Positions 17,501-25,939 of a stretch of DNA of 64,000 bases are shown piece after piece. A program made the position numbers and the translations under genes. The stretch spans positions 21,435 through 85,434 of the forward strand of contig NZ_MDZC01000044.1 in the NCBI RefSeq assembly GCF_001816165.1, written 5' to 3'. Each line of letters opens with the position of its first letter. Within the stretch, counting starts at the first letter, position 1. This stretch comes from Hymenobacter glacialis (GTDB lineage Bacteria > Bacteroidota > Bacteroidia > Cytophagales > Hymenobacteraceae). The notes under the pieces are model-generated. The model made no database searches and was not told where the DNA came from. It saw nothing but the letters and a program-made list of their open reading frames with translations.

Positions 17501-17984
17501 CGCGGGCCGCGCCCACGAATGCAACGTGGAAACCGACCAGCAGGTGCTCATTCCTGAGAAGTACGTGAGCAACGTGTCGGAGCGCCTGCAGCTCTACGCC
17601 AAGCTCGACCGTGCCCAGAAGCCCGCCGAGCTGCAGAAGCTGCTCACGAGCATGACCGACCGGTTTGGCCCGCTGCCGCCCGAGGTGGAACAGCTGGCCG
17701 ACATCGTGCGGCTGCGCTGGCAGGCCTGCGCGGTGGGCTTCACCAAAATCACGCTCAAGCGCAACACGCTGAAAGGCTTTTTGCCGGCCGGCGAGGAGCA
17801 TCAGGCGTACTTTCAGGGCGACCAGTTCGGTACTATTCTCAACTACGTGCAGACGCACGCCCGCACGGCCAGCCTGAAGGAGAAAAAAGAGCAGCTCATC
17901 GTGACATTTGAGGAGGTGCGCTCCATTCAGCAGGCCAAGCGCGTGCTGAGCGAGCTGGGCAGCGAGGAAGCGGTGGCGGCGTAG
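14571..17984 (+). CDS. mfd: Transcription-repair coupling factor Mfd
   Basis: A 1137-residue ATP-dependent DNA translocase that removes RNA polymerase stalled at lesions and recruits UvrA. Order of parts: UvrB-like N-terminal module (PYQFDETENANVLMRAEAL region), the RNA-polymerase-interacting CarD-like domain (LQPGDYVTHQDYGIARFAG, near residue 445), helicase Walker A GDVGFGKTEIAIRAAF near 598, DEEQKFGV near 698, SATPIPRTL, motif VI QMRGRVGRS and the C-terminal TRCF domain near 1010-1100. All key motifs are intact. Start is GTG at 14571; the downstream order matches full-length homologues. Confidence 0.97.
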   Translation: MQVADFLRLYRLSPELQTLASRLRAAAKPEPGGVRLHLRGLVGSQDAVVAAAVAHAQHPHVFILHDKDEAAYFLSDLQHLLPEGPEALLFPSSYKRPYQFDETENANVLMRAEALNRLNTTRAATTGNSVFIVTYPEALTEKVINRQSLVKNTFNAKVGDKLDVNFLGELLGEYDFEKTDFVYEAGQYAVRGGIVDVFSYANELPFRLELFGDEIESIRTFNPETQLSVESRPSISIIPNVQTKMLTETREAFFEFLPRTACIWAKDVRQTLDVVSELYEKAEANFQQMLGEAGGMQIVSKPGDLFESGKSFKKLLEEFAVVEFGKRFHFKNAETFQFAAKPQPSFNKEFERMVKNLQENQHRNFTTIITADTVRQADRLRTIFDELDNNVKFQHLLLALREGFVDEQLELAVYTDHQLFERYYRAQETKKFSKKKALTLRELKTLQPGDYVTHQDYGIARFAGLTQVDINGQIQEAIRLVYRDDDLLTVSIHSLHKIAKYSGAEGSPPTMSKLGSPEWENKKKAVKNKVKDIAADLIRLYAKRKTAPGFAFSPDGFMQAELESSFIYEDTPDQAKATEDVKHDMQQPHPMDRLICGDVGFGKTEIAIRAAFKAVADGKQAAVLVPTTILAMQHYKTFRDRLATLPVTVEYVNRFKSTKQIKETLARVAEGKTDILIGTHRLTNKDIKFKDLGILIIDEEQKFGVKTKDKLKELKVNVDTLTLSATPIPRTLHFSLMGARDLSVIATPPPNRQPVSTELHVYDEILIRDAVARELKRGGQVFFVHNRVKDIEEMAATILRLVPDAKITFAHGQMDGEMLEKRMMKFVEGEYDVLVSTNIIESGLDIPNANTIIINRAHLAGLSDLHQMRGRVGRSNRKAYCYLLTPPVAQLPADARKRLSTLEEFSDLGAGFNVAMRDLDIRGAGNLLGGEQSGFINDLGYETYHQILDEAVTELKETEFRDLFLGDSNQRLQLAAGAGRAHECNVETDQQVLIPEKYVSNVSERLQLYAKLDRAQKPAELQKLLTSMTDRFGPLPPEVEQLADIVRLRWQACAVGFTKITLKRNTLKGFLPAGEEHQAYFQGDQFGTILNYVQTHARTASLKEKKEQLIVTFEEVRSIQQAKRVLSELGSEEAVAA

Positions 17985-18021
17985 GGCCTCAGGCCGGATT
18001 GTTATCTATCATTACCAATTA

Positions 18022-18708
18022 ATGAAACCCTTTCTCGCCGCTTTAATCCTCGCGCTACTGCCGCAGCTCGCTGCTGCCCAAGCCACCATCAACAAGCCGT
18101 TGAAGCACGAGCTGGACAGCATCTACGCCGTGGACCAGCGCTGGCGGAGCATGCTTTTTAATCCCCGCATCAACCGCCGGCCCGACTCGCTGGCGCGCGC
18201 CCTGGGCGTGACGCGCGAAAGCCTGCCCACCTACATTATGACCCAGATGATGCGCACCGATTCGTCGAATACGGCGCGGATGAAGGTGCTTTTGCAGCAA
18301 TACGGCTACCCCGGCAAGTCACTGGTAGGCGAGCCAACGAACGAGGCCGCGTGGCACGTTATCCAGCACTCCGATGACATTGAGTACTACATACCGCGTA
18401 TCAAAAAGGCCGCTCAAAAGGAGGAAATACCTTTTTACCTTTACGCCCAGATGCTGGACCGCCAGCTCATGCGCGATGGCAAGGAACAACGCTACGGCAC
18501 GCAGGCCTTTGGCTACAATGTACTGAACCCGCAGACCGGCCAGCGCGAGCCCCAGCCGCCCTTTGTGTGGCCCATTCGGGACGCAGCCGGGGTGAACGAA
18601 CGCCGCCAAAAGGCGGGCTTCCGCACCACTGTTGAGCAAAACGCCGCCTTGCTCGGCATCAAATACCGCGTATTGACGCTGCAGGACGTGGCCCGCATGC
18701 CCAAATAA
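18022..18708 (+). CDS. Secreted DUF6624-like protein
   Basis: A 228-residue protein with a signal peptide (MKPFLAALILALLPQLAAAQ). The body has the pattern I associate with DUF6624: an early DQRWR segment, YGYPGKSLVGEPTNEAAWHVIQHSD near residues 98-120, YLYAQMLDRQLMRDGKEQRYGTQ near 145-167. Conserved His and Asp suggest enzymatic or binding activity, but none is known to me. It starts 37 nt after mfd and is followed 9 nt later by an acetyltransferase, so a three-gene transcript is possible. Confidence 0.7.
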   Translation: MKPFLAALILALLPQLAAAQATINKPLKHELDSIYAVDQRWRSMLFNPRINRRPDSLARALGVTRESLPTYIMTQMMRTDSSNTARMKVLLQQYGYPGKSLVGEPTNEAAWHVIQHSDDIEYYIPRIKKAAQKEEIPFYLYAQMLDRQLMRDGKEQRYGTQAFGYNVLNPQTGQREPQPPFVWPIRDAAGVNERRQKAGFRTTVEQNAALLGIKYRVLTLQDVARMPK

Positions 18709-18717
18709 CCCCAATTT

Positions 18718-19167
18718 ATGACCCTCGCCTGGACCGCCAAACCCTACAACGAACTTACCCTGACCGAACTCTATGAACTGTTGCGCCTGCGCGTGGAAGT
18801 GTTTATAGTGGAGCAAAACTGCGTTTTCCAGGACCTGGACCGCCAGGACGACCAGGCCTACCACTTGCTGGGCTACGCCGAAAACGGGGAGTTGGCCGCC
18901 TACGCGCGCCTTTTCGATGCGGGCGTCAGCTACGAGGAAGTGGCCATTGGGCGCGTCATTGTGTCGCCCGCACACCGGCGCCACGGCTTGGGCCAGGAGC
19001 TCATGCGCCAGGCCATTACGTACTGCGAGGTGCTGTACGGCGCGCAGCCCATCAAAATTGGCGCGCAGCAGTACCTGGAGCGGTTCTACCAGGGTCTCGG
19101 ATTTGCGCAGTGCGGCGAGGGGTACCTGGAAGACGGCATTCCACACATACCCATGCGGCGGGAGTAG
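18718..19167 (+). CDS. ElaA-like GNAT acetyltransferase
   Basis: A 149-residue acetyltransferase. It has the ElaA-type N-terminus (LYELLRLRVEVFIVEQNCVFQDLDRQD), the acetyl-CoA motif AIGRVIVSPAHRRHGLGQEL (V-x-x-x-x-R-x-x-G-x-G) near residues 77-96 and the C-terminal IGAQQYLERFYQGLGF. ElaA proteins are single-domain enzymes of unknown substrate. The start is ATG 9 nt after the preceding stop. A strong inverted repeat with a T-run follows and probably serves as terminator. Confidence 0.88.
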   Translation: MTLAWTAKPYNELTLTELYELLRLRVEVFIVEQNCVFQDLDRQDDQAYHLLGYAENGELAAYARLFDAGVSYEEVAIGRVIVSPAHRRHGLGQELMRQAITYCEVLYGAQPIKIGAQQYLERFYQGLGFAQCGEGYLEDGIPHIPMRRE

Positions 19168-19200
19168 CTGCGGGGTTCTTATTAAAAAGTATCCAATACC

Positions 19201-19296
19201 AGAACGTCATGCTGAGCTTGCCGAAGCAACTCCACCGCGAGAGTAATCATTTACTGTTGCGGTAGAGTTGCTTCGGCAAGCTCAGCATGACGTTCT
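19201..19296. repeat. Long intergenic inverted repeat, GTCATGCTGAGC family
   Basis: 38-bp arms (19201-19238 and 19259-19296) match with a single G-T-compatible difference. The outer ends read AGAACGTCATGCTGAGCTTG. The loop is 20 bp. A T-run follows on the plus strand. It lies between convergent genes, so it likely doubles as a bidirectional terminator. Confidence 0.9.
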
Positions 19297-19314
19297 TTTT
19301 AACCTTCGGTGCGC

Positions 19315-20016
19315 TTATATCTCGCAGCCATCCGGGCCGCAGGCGTTGCTATCGGCCACCACGGTTAGGGCGGGCTTGGGCTTGAATTCGTCATATACTT
19401 TCTCCAGAACCTCGGCAAACAGCTCGGGCTGCTGGGCGCCCGATACGGCATATTTGTCCTCAAACACAAAGAAGGGCACCCCGCGCACGCCTATCTGCTG
19501 GGCGTGGTACTCGTCGAGGCGCACGGCTTCGGCGTAGGTGCCGGCGGTGAGGGCCTGGCGGCTTTCGGCGGCGTCGAGGCCTACTTCGGTGCCCAGCTTC
19601 ACCAAGTTGTCAATGTCGCCGATGTTCTGAGCTTCGAGGTAGTAGGCCGCCATGAGGCGTTCTTTGGTAGCATCCTGCTTGCCGTGGTGGGCACCAAGGT
19701 GTATGAGCTGGTGCGCCAGAAAGGTATTGGCCGGAATGGCATTGTCGAGGTCGTAGTTCAAGCCTACTTCCTTGGCCACGCCGGACATGTGCTCGTTCAT
19801 GCGGCGGCCTTCTTCGGGCGCTACGCCCTTCTTCTTGGCCAGCGAGTCGTGCAGGCTTTCGCCGGGAATGGGCACGAAGTCGGGCGTGAGCTGGAAGCTG
19901 TGCCACACCACTTCTACTTCGTCGCGGTGGGCGAAGCCTTCGAGGGCTTTTTCAAACTTGCGCTTGCCAATGTAGCAGAACGGGCAAACGACGTCGGACC
20001 AGATTTCAACTTTCAT
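19315..20016 (-). CDS. DsbA family oxidoreductase (FrnE-like)
   Basis: A 233-residue thioredoxin-fold protein with the active site VCPFCYIGKRKFE (Cys11, Cys14) right at the N-terminus and no signal peptide, so it is cytosolic. The helical insertion (residues 60-150) and the cis-Pro loop GVRGVPFFVFE near 175-185 match the FrnE/2-hydroxychromene-isomerase-like DsbA branch. The C-terminus has a second Cys pair (NACGPDGCEI), as in some FrnE proteins linked to stress tolerance. It probably acts as a cytoplasmic disulfide isomerase; the partner is unknown. It is alone between a convergent repeat and a divergent aldo/keto reductase. Confidence 0.88.
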   Translation of the reverse strand: MKVEIWSDVVCPFCYIGKRKFEKALEGFAHRDEVEVVWHSFQLTPDFVPIPGESLHDSLAKKKGVAPEEGRRMNEHMSGVAKEVGLNYDLDNAIPANTFLAHQLIHLGAHHGKQDATKERLMAAYYLEAQNIGDIDNLVKLGTEVGLDAAESRQALTAGTYAEAVRLDEYHAQQIGVRGVPFFVFEDKYAVSGAQQPELFAEVLEKVYDEFKPKPALTVVADSNACGPDGCEI

Positions 20017-20159
20017 ATCGTTAGGTTTTTTTTGATGCTGTAGAAGAGTCTACAAGAAAATTCAACCGCGAAAGGTTTCTTGCATTTGCCCGTACCCCAC
20101 GGGGGCGCCCCTGGTAACTTGCGGCCCCTTACGGGCACTTTTCCTTTCAATAGCTTCTC

Positions 20160-21149
20160 ATGGAATACCAAAAACTAGGCTCCTCCGACGTATCCGTTTC
20201 GCGCATCACCTTTGGCAGCTGGGCTGCCGGCGGCTGGATGTGGGGCGGCACCGAGCAGAACGACGCCGTGGGCGCCATCCACGCCAGCTACGACATGGGG
20301 GTGACCAGCATCGACACGGCGCCCGTGTACGGCATGGGCCTAAGCGAGGAAATTGTGGGCGAGGCCATCAAAAGTCTGCCGCGCGACAAGGTGCAAATCC
20401 TGACCAAGTTCGGCTTGCGCTGGGACCTGGCCAAGGGCGAATTTTCCATGAAAACCAAGGACAACCACGGCCACGACCTGGACGTGTACCGGTACGCCGG
20501 CCGCGACAGCATCATCCGGGAATGCGAAGACAGCCTGCGCCGCCTCGGCACCGACTACATCGACCTTTACCAGCAGCACTGGCCCGATGTGACCATCCCA
20601 ATCGACGAAACGATGGAGGCCTTGGGGCGCCTCGTGGAGCAGGGCAAGGTGCGGGCCGCGGGCGTGAGCAACTACTCGGTGGCCCAAATGCAGGAAGCCG
20701 AAAAGACCATTAATCTGGTTTCGAACCAGATGCCTTACAGCATGGTACGGCGCGACATTGAGGCCGACGTGGTGCCCTACTGCCAAGCAAACAGCAAAGC
20801 CATTCTGGTGTACAGCCCGCTGCAGCTGGGCCTGCTAACGGGGAAAATAAAGCCCGGCCAGGAGTTTGGCGAAGGCGACCTGCGCAACGGCCACCCCCTG
20901 TTCACGCCCGCAGCCGTGACCCGCACCAATGCCGTGCTCAACAAAATTCGCCCGCTGGCCGAAACCAAGAACGCCACCCTCGGCCAACTGGTGCTGCGCT
21001 GGACGCTGGCGCAGCCCGGCATCGGGGTGGCGCTGGTGGGCGCCCGCAACCCCGAGCAGGCCGTGCAAAACGCCCGCGCCATGAATTTCCAGCTCACGTT
21101 TGAGGAGATTGATTTCATCAACAAGCAGCTGGCGGGGCTGCAGGCATAA
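20160..21149 (+). CDS. Aldo/keto reductase
   Basis: A 329-residue NADPH-dependent TIM-barrel oxidoreductase. The catalytic tetrad is Asp52 and Tyr57 (IDTAPVYGMG), Lys83 (LTKFGLRW) and His140 (YQQHWPD). The C-terminal cofactor segment ALVGARNPEQAVQNARA is typical. It would reduce aldehydes or ketones to alcohols; the MWGGTEQND segment near the N-terminus resembles the YajO/Gfo-like general stress members. The promoter may be TAACTTGC near 20112, giving a leader of about 40 nt. A long inverted repeat follows the stop. Confidence 0.92.
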   Translation: MEYQKLGSSDVSVSRITFGSWAAGGWMWGGTEQNDAVGAIHASYDMGVTSIDTAPVYGMGLSEEIVGEAIKSLPRDKVQILTKFGLRWDLAKGEFSMKTKDNHGHDLDVYRYAGRDSIIRECEDSLRRLGTDYIDLYQQHWPDVTIPIDETMEALGRLVEQGKVRAAGVSNYSVAQMQEAEKTINLVSNQMPYSMVRRDIEADVVPYCQANSKAILVYSPLQLGLLTGKIKPGQEFGEGDLRNGHPLFTPAAVTRTNAVLNKIRPLAETKNATLGQLVLRWTLAQPGIGVALVGARNPEQAVQNARAMNFQLTFEEIDFINKQLAGLQA

Positions 21150-21210
21150 GAACTCCCTTTAGAGCATTCTTGGCTGCCGGGTAAGTGGTTGTGCAATAGT
21201 ATTCGTAGCT

Positions 21211-21307
21211 AAAACGCTGTCATGCTGAGCTTGTCGAAGCTTCGCTACCGCACCAGTTTAGGTACTACTGCGGTAGCGATGCTTCGACAAGCTCAGCATG
21301 ACGTTTT
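21211..21307. repeat. Long intergenic inverted repeat, GTCATGCTGAGC family
   Basis: The arms AAAACG-CTGTCATGCTGAGC... (21211-21252) and ...GCTCAGCATGACGTTTT (21269-21307) pair over nearly 40 bp with a few differences. It sits between the convergent aldo/keto reductase and receptor genes. Confidence 0.88.
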
Positions 21308-21338
21308 AAGGACAAGGCTCTTACCTCTGCACAACCAA

Positions 21339-23798
21339 CTAATTAGTCGCGCTTTCCAGACGGTTCTTTTCGCTTTCGATGCCCGTGCGGCGCGTTTTGA
21401 TGACCTTGATTTTCTGGTTGCCGAAGCGGTAGCTGAAGTTGAGCCGTACGAAGCGGGTTTCGGCTTTATCGAGGCTGTAGGCCTGCACATCGGCCGCCCG
21501 CGTATCGTAGCGGTTTTGCTGCAGATTCAGTGGGTCAAGCACGGTGAGCGTGAGGGTGCCCTTTTCCTTGAGCACCGGCTTCGATACGGCCACGCTGCCG
21601 TTGTACTGGGCCCCGAAGGAGTAGGCCCCGTAGGTAAGGGGCGAGCGGTAGAACAGGTTGAGCTCGGCCCGCAGGCCTTTGGGCAGGTTCACCGTGGTGT
21701 TGCTGCTGGCCATCACCCCCACGCTCGCCTGGTTTAGCCAGGGCATGGTGGGCGAGTAGAACCGGACGTACGTGGCGCCCACAAAATTCGCCATGGTGAT
21801 GGCGCCGCCCAGCTGCTTGGTCAGGCTCACGGTGCCATCCAGTGTGGTGGCCTGGCTCAGGTTGGTTTCGGACTGGATGAGGACGTTGGAGGCCGGGTCG
21901 CGGCGGAACACCGTGGCCAGGGCGTTGGTGTGGCGGCCGTAGCTCACCGATGTAGCCAGGGCGTTGTCGTAGCTGTGCGAGACAGAGAAGTTATGCGAGA
22001 ACGAAGGCCGGATACCGGGGTTGCCCTGGTAGTACAGATAAGGGCTGATGTAGGTCAGGAAGGGGTTGACGATGTCGAAGCGGAACCGGTCAATCTTGCG
22101 CTGGTAGCTGAAATTCCACTGCTGCTTTTCCGACATCCGGTAGTCCAGCGCCACGTTGGGGAACAGGTTGAAGTAGTCGCGCTTGTTTACCTGCCCGAGC
22201 GTCAGCGACTCGCCTTCGCTGTGCGTGTACTCGGCCCGCAGACCCAGCTGCAGGCCCACTTTCTTGCCCAGCGGCTGGCGCACCGAGGCGTAGCCCGCGT
22301 TGATGTACTCGCGGTACACGAAGTGGTTGGTGCGCTGCGCATCGTTGCGCCAGGTGCCGCCCTCGGCCAGGTTTTCCCAGTGAATGTCGGTATCGGTGAT
22401 GGTGCGCAGCGACTTGAGGCCCGCCTCCAGCGCCGTGGCTTTGCCAAACGTGCGGGTGTAGTCGGCGGTGAAGGAGGCCACCGTGTTGGTGGCCGGCGAG
22501 TAGGTGCGCAGCGCGTTGGCCGTGGCTTCCTGCTTCGGCAGGTCGAAACCGGCATTGCGGTACTGCTCGTCGAAGCGTTTGTGGAAGCTGAGGTAGTCGG
22601 CGTTGAGCTTGAGCTCGCTGCCGGCCGAATCCAGCCGCGTGCGGTAGTACAGGCTGATGGTGGGGTTGAGGCCCTGGGCGGTGCCATTGGTTTGCAGCCC
22701 GTTGGTAGCGCTGACCGGGCCAGCCAGCGCCCCCACGGCGGAGTTGGTATGGCCATCCGTTTGGCGGGCAGTGCCGATGCCGCGTACCTGCAGGCCCACC
22801 GCGCTGCGCTTGGTCAGGTCATAATCCAGGTTGAAGCGCGCCGTCTGGCTGTTGCGCTCGGTTACGCTGTAGCTCGCCTCGTCGATGCGCGTTTCCTGGC
22901 TGAGCACGCGGTTGCTGTCGAAGCGGCGGTACTGCCTGGTGCGCTGGTAGTCGAGGCCCCCGAACACGTTCAGCTTGTCGCGGCGGTAGCTCAGGGTGGA
23001 GCCGCCGTTGTAGCGGGCAAAGCGGCCGGCCCCTACGCCGGCGCTCACGCTGCCGTTGGTGCCAAAGGCGCTGTTTTTCTTGGTGAGGATGTTGATGACG
23101 GCCCCGCCGTTGGCGTCGTAGCGGGCCGAGGGGTTGGCCAGCACCTCCACTTTGTCGAGGGTGTTGCTGGGCAGCGAGGCCAGCAGCTCGGCCAGGTCGC
23201 TGCCGCCCAGGTTGGTCAGCTTGCCGTCGAGGAGCACCAGGGCCGTTTTGCCTCGCACCAGGTAGCGGCCGCCCTGCTCCACCACGCCCGGGGCCCGGGC
23301 CAGCACTTCGGCCGCGGTGCCGCCCTGGGCAATGGGGCTGGCGGCCACGTTGAGCACCACTTTGTTGGCGTACTGCTCGATGAAGGCCTTGTTACCGGTC
23401 ACTTTCACCTCCCCCAGCGCCTGCTGCGCAGCGGCCAGCACCAGCGTTACCGAGGGAGTTGCGCCCGCGGCAGCCACCGTCAGGGCCACGGGCTGCGCGT
23501 TTTTGTAGCCGAGGTAGTGCGCTTCCAGCAGGTATTCGCCGGCCCCCACTCCGGCGAAGCGGAAAGCGCCCCGCTCATCGGTCATGGTGCTCAGCAGGGC
23601 CTGCGGATTGGCGCGGGGCCGCAGCACCACGGTGGCAAAGGCCAGCCCGCGCTGCGAGGTGCTGTCGGCTACGGTGCCGGACAAGGTGCGGGCGCCCACC
23701 GTGGTGGCTGCCGGGGTAGCAGCGGAGGTCTGGGCGAGGGCGGGAACGGTGCCGGCCAGGGCGGCGGCGAAAAGCGAAGCAGTGAGGGCGTTTTTCAT
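21339..23798 (-). CDS. TonB-dependent receptor-like outer membrane protein
   Basis: An 819-residue outer-membrane protein. A signal peptide (MKNALTASLFAAALAG...ALAQ) is followed by a carboxypeptidase-regulatory-like beta-sandwich (residues about 40-125, SGTVADSTSQRGLAFATVVL) and a plug-like region (VKVTGNKAFIEQYANKVVL, VEVLANPSARYDANGGAVI near 215-235). The rest is a large beta-barrel of the OMP_b-brl_3 type. It lacks an obvious TonB box. The substrate is unknown. ATG 23798 starts the signal peptide; the frame continues upstream to 23912 without coding character. It is divergent from a LytS/LytTR pair, and the shared promoter holds nested inverted repeats. Confidence 0.88.
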   Translation of the reverse strand: MKNALTASLFAAALAGTVPALAQTSAATPAATTVGARTLSGTVADSTSQRGLAFATVVLRPRANPQALLSTMTDERGAFRFAGVGAGEYLLEAHYLGYKNAQPVALTVAAAGATPSVTLVLAAAQQALGEVKVTGNKAFIEQYANKVVLNVAASPIAQGGTAAEVLARAPGVVEQGGRYLVRGKTALVLLDGKLTNLGGSDLAELLASLPSNTLDKVEVLANPSARYDANGGAVINILTKKNSAFGTNGSVSAGVGAGRFARYNGGSTLSYRRDKLNVFGGLDYQRTRQYRRFDSNRVLSQETRIDEASYSVTERNSQTARFNLDYDLTKRSAVGLQVRGIGTARQTDGHTNSAVGALAGPVSATNGLQTNGTAQGLNPTISLYYRTRLDSAGSELKLNADYLSFHKRFDEQYRNAGFDLPKQEATANALRTYSPATNTVASFTADYTRTFGKATALEAGLKSLRTITDTDIHWENLAEGGTWRNDAQRTNHFVYREYINAGYASVRQPLGKKVGLQLGLRAEYTHSEGESLTLGQVNKRDYFNLFPNVALDYRMSEKQQWNFSYQRKIDRFRFDIVNPFLTYISPYLYYQGNPGIRPSFSHNFSVSHSYDNALATSVSYGRHTNALATVFRRDPASNVLIQSETNLSQATTLDGTVSLTKQLGGAITMANFVGATYVRFYSPTMPWLNQASVGVMASSNTTVNLPKGLRAELNLFYRSPLTYGAYSFGAQYNGSVAVSKPVLKEKGTLTLTVLDPLNLQQNRYDTRAADVQAYSLDKAETRFVRLNFSYRFGNQKIKVIKTRRTGIESEKNRLESATN

Positions 23799-23876
23799 GG
23801 CAGTAAGCGAAGAATGGCGGGAGAGGCAGCCCCGCCACAACCGGCGGGGAATGGGACAAAGCAACGGCGCCTCCCA

Positions 23877-23976
23877 GCGGATTTTCGCTTTTTTCGACCA
23901 CCGCAAGGTCACTGTCGACCAAGCCGCGCCGGCCGGTTTTTAGTCGAAAAAACGGCCCGTTTGGTCGAAAATCCGC
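23877..23976. promoter_or_regulatory. Nested inverted repeats in the divergent receptor/LytS promoter region
   Basis: Outer pair GCGGATTTTCG (23877-23887) / CGAAAATCCGC (23966-23976); inner pair TTTTTTCGAC (23889-23898) / GTCGAAAAAA (23943-23952). TCGACC or its complement occurs at 23894, 23915 and 23963. This fits an operator region for a dimeric regulator, possibly the LytTR protein encoded next door. Confidence 0.55.
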
Positions 23977-24020
23977 CACTGTTCTTCTGCCGGCCCACCC
24001 AAAAGCCCCACCTTCGCTGC

Positions 24021-25136
24021 ATGCAAAACCCTTCTGCCCGGCCCAGCCGCTTCCCCCTGGTTTTTGAGCTGCTGATTTGGGCGCTGTACGTGGGCCTCTA
24101 CAAGTACGCTTTTTACCTGGGCGAAGCGGCCCGCCTGCACCGGCCGGCCCGCACCGATTTGTTTCCCTATCCCCAGCTCATTTTGTTTGCGGTGGTGGCC
24201 TCTGTGTATGTGCTGCCCTACTACCGCTGGATGCTGCCCGCGCTGCTGCGCCGCCGCCGCTACGGCCTGCTGGTGCTGGTGTCGCTGCCGTACCTGTGGT
24301 GGGGCGCCAAGCTGAACATCTTGCTGACCGCGCTGCTGTTTGCACCGCTAGCCGCCCCGCCGGTGCTCACAGATTTCTACCAGCAGTACGTGCAACTGGG
24401 GCTGGGCCAGCTGTTCTACCGCTCCACCCTAAACGCGGGGCTGGCGTTCACCGACCTGCTGGCCTTCAGCTGCGTGGGCTTTGTGCGGGTGAGCTTCGAG
24501 CAGGAAGCCCGGCGGCGGCAGATTGAGCAGGACCATGCGGCGTTGCAGCTGGAGCAGCTCAAGGCCCAGCTGCAGCCGCATTTTCTGCTCAACACGCTCA
24601 ACGGCATCTACGGCCTGAGCCTGGCCGGCTCGCCCGACACGCCGCGCTTCATCCTGCTGCTGTCGGAACTGATGCGCTATGTGCTCTACGACAGCGGCAA
24701 GTTGTACGTGGCGCTGCGCGAAGAAGTGGCGTTTCTGGAGAGCTACTTCGAGCTGGAGCAGCGCCGCTACCCCGGGGCCAGCATCCGTTTCGTCAGCAAC
24801 GGCACCGAGTTGGCCGGGCTGCAGGTGCCGCCGCTGCTGCTGCTGCCGCTGGTCGAAAACAGCTTCAAGCACGGCCGCCACCACTTTTCCGACGACACCC
24901 AGGTAACGGCCACACTCACGGCCACCCCTGAGAACCTGCATTTCGTCATCGAAAACGACATGCTGCCCGCCCCGCCGCCTAACGCCCCGCGCCGCAGCGG
25001 CGGCATTGGCCTGCAGAACATCCGGCATCGCCTGGCGCTGTACTACCCCAACACCCATACCCTGCACCTGGCCGACCAGGCCGGCCGCTACCGCGCTGAG
25101 CTGACGGTGCCCCTGCGTAGCAAAGACCGGCCGTAG
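24021..25136 (+). CDS. LytS/YehU-family sensor histidine kinase
   Basis: A 371-residue membrane kinase with four hydrophobic segments in residues 10-160, a short coiled coil (QEARRRQIEQDHAALQLEQL), and the His_kinase domain with phospho-acceptor His187 in LQPHFLLNTLN. The HATPase part follows (LLLPLVENSFKHG, GGIGLQNIRHRL). No periplasmic sensor domain is present, so it may sense through the membrane. The start is ATG 24021, 4 nt after CACCTTCG. The very long upstream extension of this frame is antisense to the receptor and not coding. A LytTR regulator follows 92 nt downstream. Confidence 0.93.
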   Translation: MQNPSARPSRFPLVFELLIWALYVGLYKYAFYLGEAARLHRPARTDLFPYPQLILFAVVASVYVLPYYRWMLPALLRRRRYGLLVLVSLPYLWWGAKLNILLTALLFAPLAAPPVLTDFYQQYVQLGLGQLFYRSTLNAGLAFTDLLAFSCVGFVRVSFEQEARRRQIEQDHAALQLEQLKAQLQPHFLLNTLNGIYGLSLAGSPDTPRFILLLSELMRYVLYDSGKLYVALREEVAFLESYFELEQRRYPGASIRFVSNGTELAGLQVPPLLLLPLVENSFKHGRHHFSDDTQVTATLTATPENLHFVIENDMLPAPPPNAPRRSGGIGLQNIRHRLALYYPNTHTLHLADQAGRYRAELTVPLRSKDRP

Positions 25137-25228
25137 GGACGCATATTTGCGGCTCGCCGCTGCACCAGGCCGACCGGCGCGGCCCAATTGCCTCGCTTGG
25201 CCAGCGCCTTCACCACTCGCTATCCTTT

Positions 25229-25939
25229 ATGCCTCCTACTGCTGCCCAGGTTCGCTGCCTGATTGTGGACGATGAGCCGCTGGCCCACCAGGTACTCACG
25301 CGCTTTATCGACCAAACGCCGGGCCTGACGCTCGGCGGCCAGTGCCGCAACGCCATCGAAGCCCACGACTACCTGCGCCAGCACCCCGTCGATTTGCTGT
25401 TTCTCGATATTGAAATGCCGCTCGTCACGGGCCTGCACTTCCTCGGCACGCTCCCGAATCCTCCTCCCACCATCCTCACCACCGCCTACCGCGAATACGC
25501 TTACGAGGGCTACGAGCTGCAGGTGCTCGACTACCTGCTCAAGCCTTTCAGCTACGAGCGGTTCCTCAAAGCAACGGCCCGCTACCAGCCCCCGGCTCCC
25601 GCCCAGCCTACGGATATGACCGCGCCCCCACCCCACCTGCTGCTCAAAGACCAAGGCGGCCTGCTGAAAGTGCCGCTGCCGGCCATCCGTTACGTGGAGG
25701 GCTGTAAGGACTACGTGAAAGTGGTGACGGCCGACAAAACCTACCTGCATCATGCCACCATGCAGAGCATGAGTGAGTTGCTGGGCCCGGAGTTCGTGCG
25801 GGTGCACCGCTCGTTTATCGTGGGCGCGGCCCACATCAAGCGCCTGCAACCCGAGCAGCTGCTGCTGACCAACAACTCTCTGCTGCCCATCGGCAGCTCC
25901 TACAAGGCCGACTTGCTGGCCTACTTTAAGGCGATTTGA
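25229..25939 (+). CDS. LytTR-family response regulator
   Basis: A 236-residue two-domain regulator. The receiver domain (1-120) has acidic pocket residues in IVDDEP, the phospho-acceptor Asp60 in LLFLDIEMP and the Lys motif LLKPF. The LytTR DNA-binding domain (about 135-233) contains the typical IRYVEGCKDYVKVVT and FVRVHRSFIVGAAHIKRL stretches. It should be phosphorylated by the kinase upstream and bind imperfect direct repeats. The obvious candidate target is the adjacent divergent receptor promoter. Confidence 0.95.
   Translation: MPPTAAQVRCLIVDDEPLAHQVLTRFIDQTPGLTLGGQCRNAIEAHDYLRQHPVDLLFLDIEMPLVTGLHFLGTLPNPPPTILTTAYREYAYEGYELQVLDYLLKPFSYERFLKATARYQPPAPAQPTDMTAPPPHLLLKDQGGLLKVPLPAIRYVEGCKDYVKVVTADKTYLHHATMQSMSELLGPEFVRVHRSFIVGAAHIKRLQPEQLLLTNNSLLPIGSSYKADLLAYFKAI

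Noticed and set aside
21930..24020. Very long N-terminal extension of the LytS kinase frame
   Set aside because: It runs antisense through the receptor gene and its promoter, lacks any domain, and the kinase has a natural start with its membrane helices at ATG 24021.
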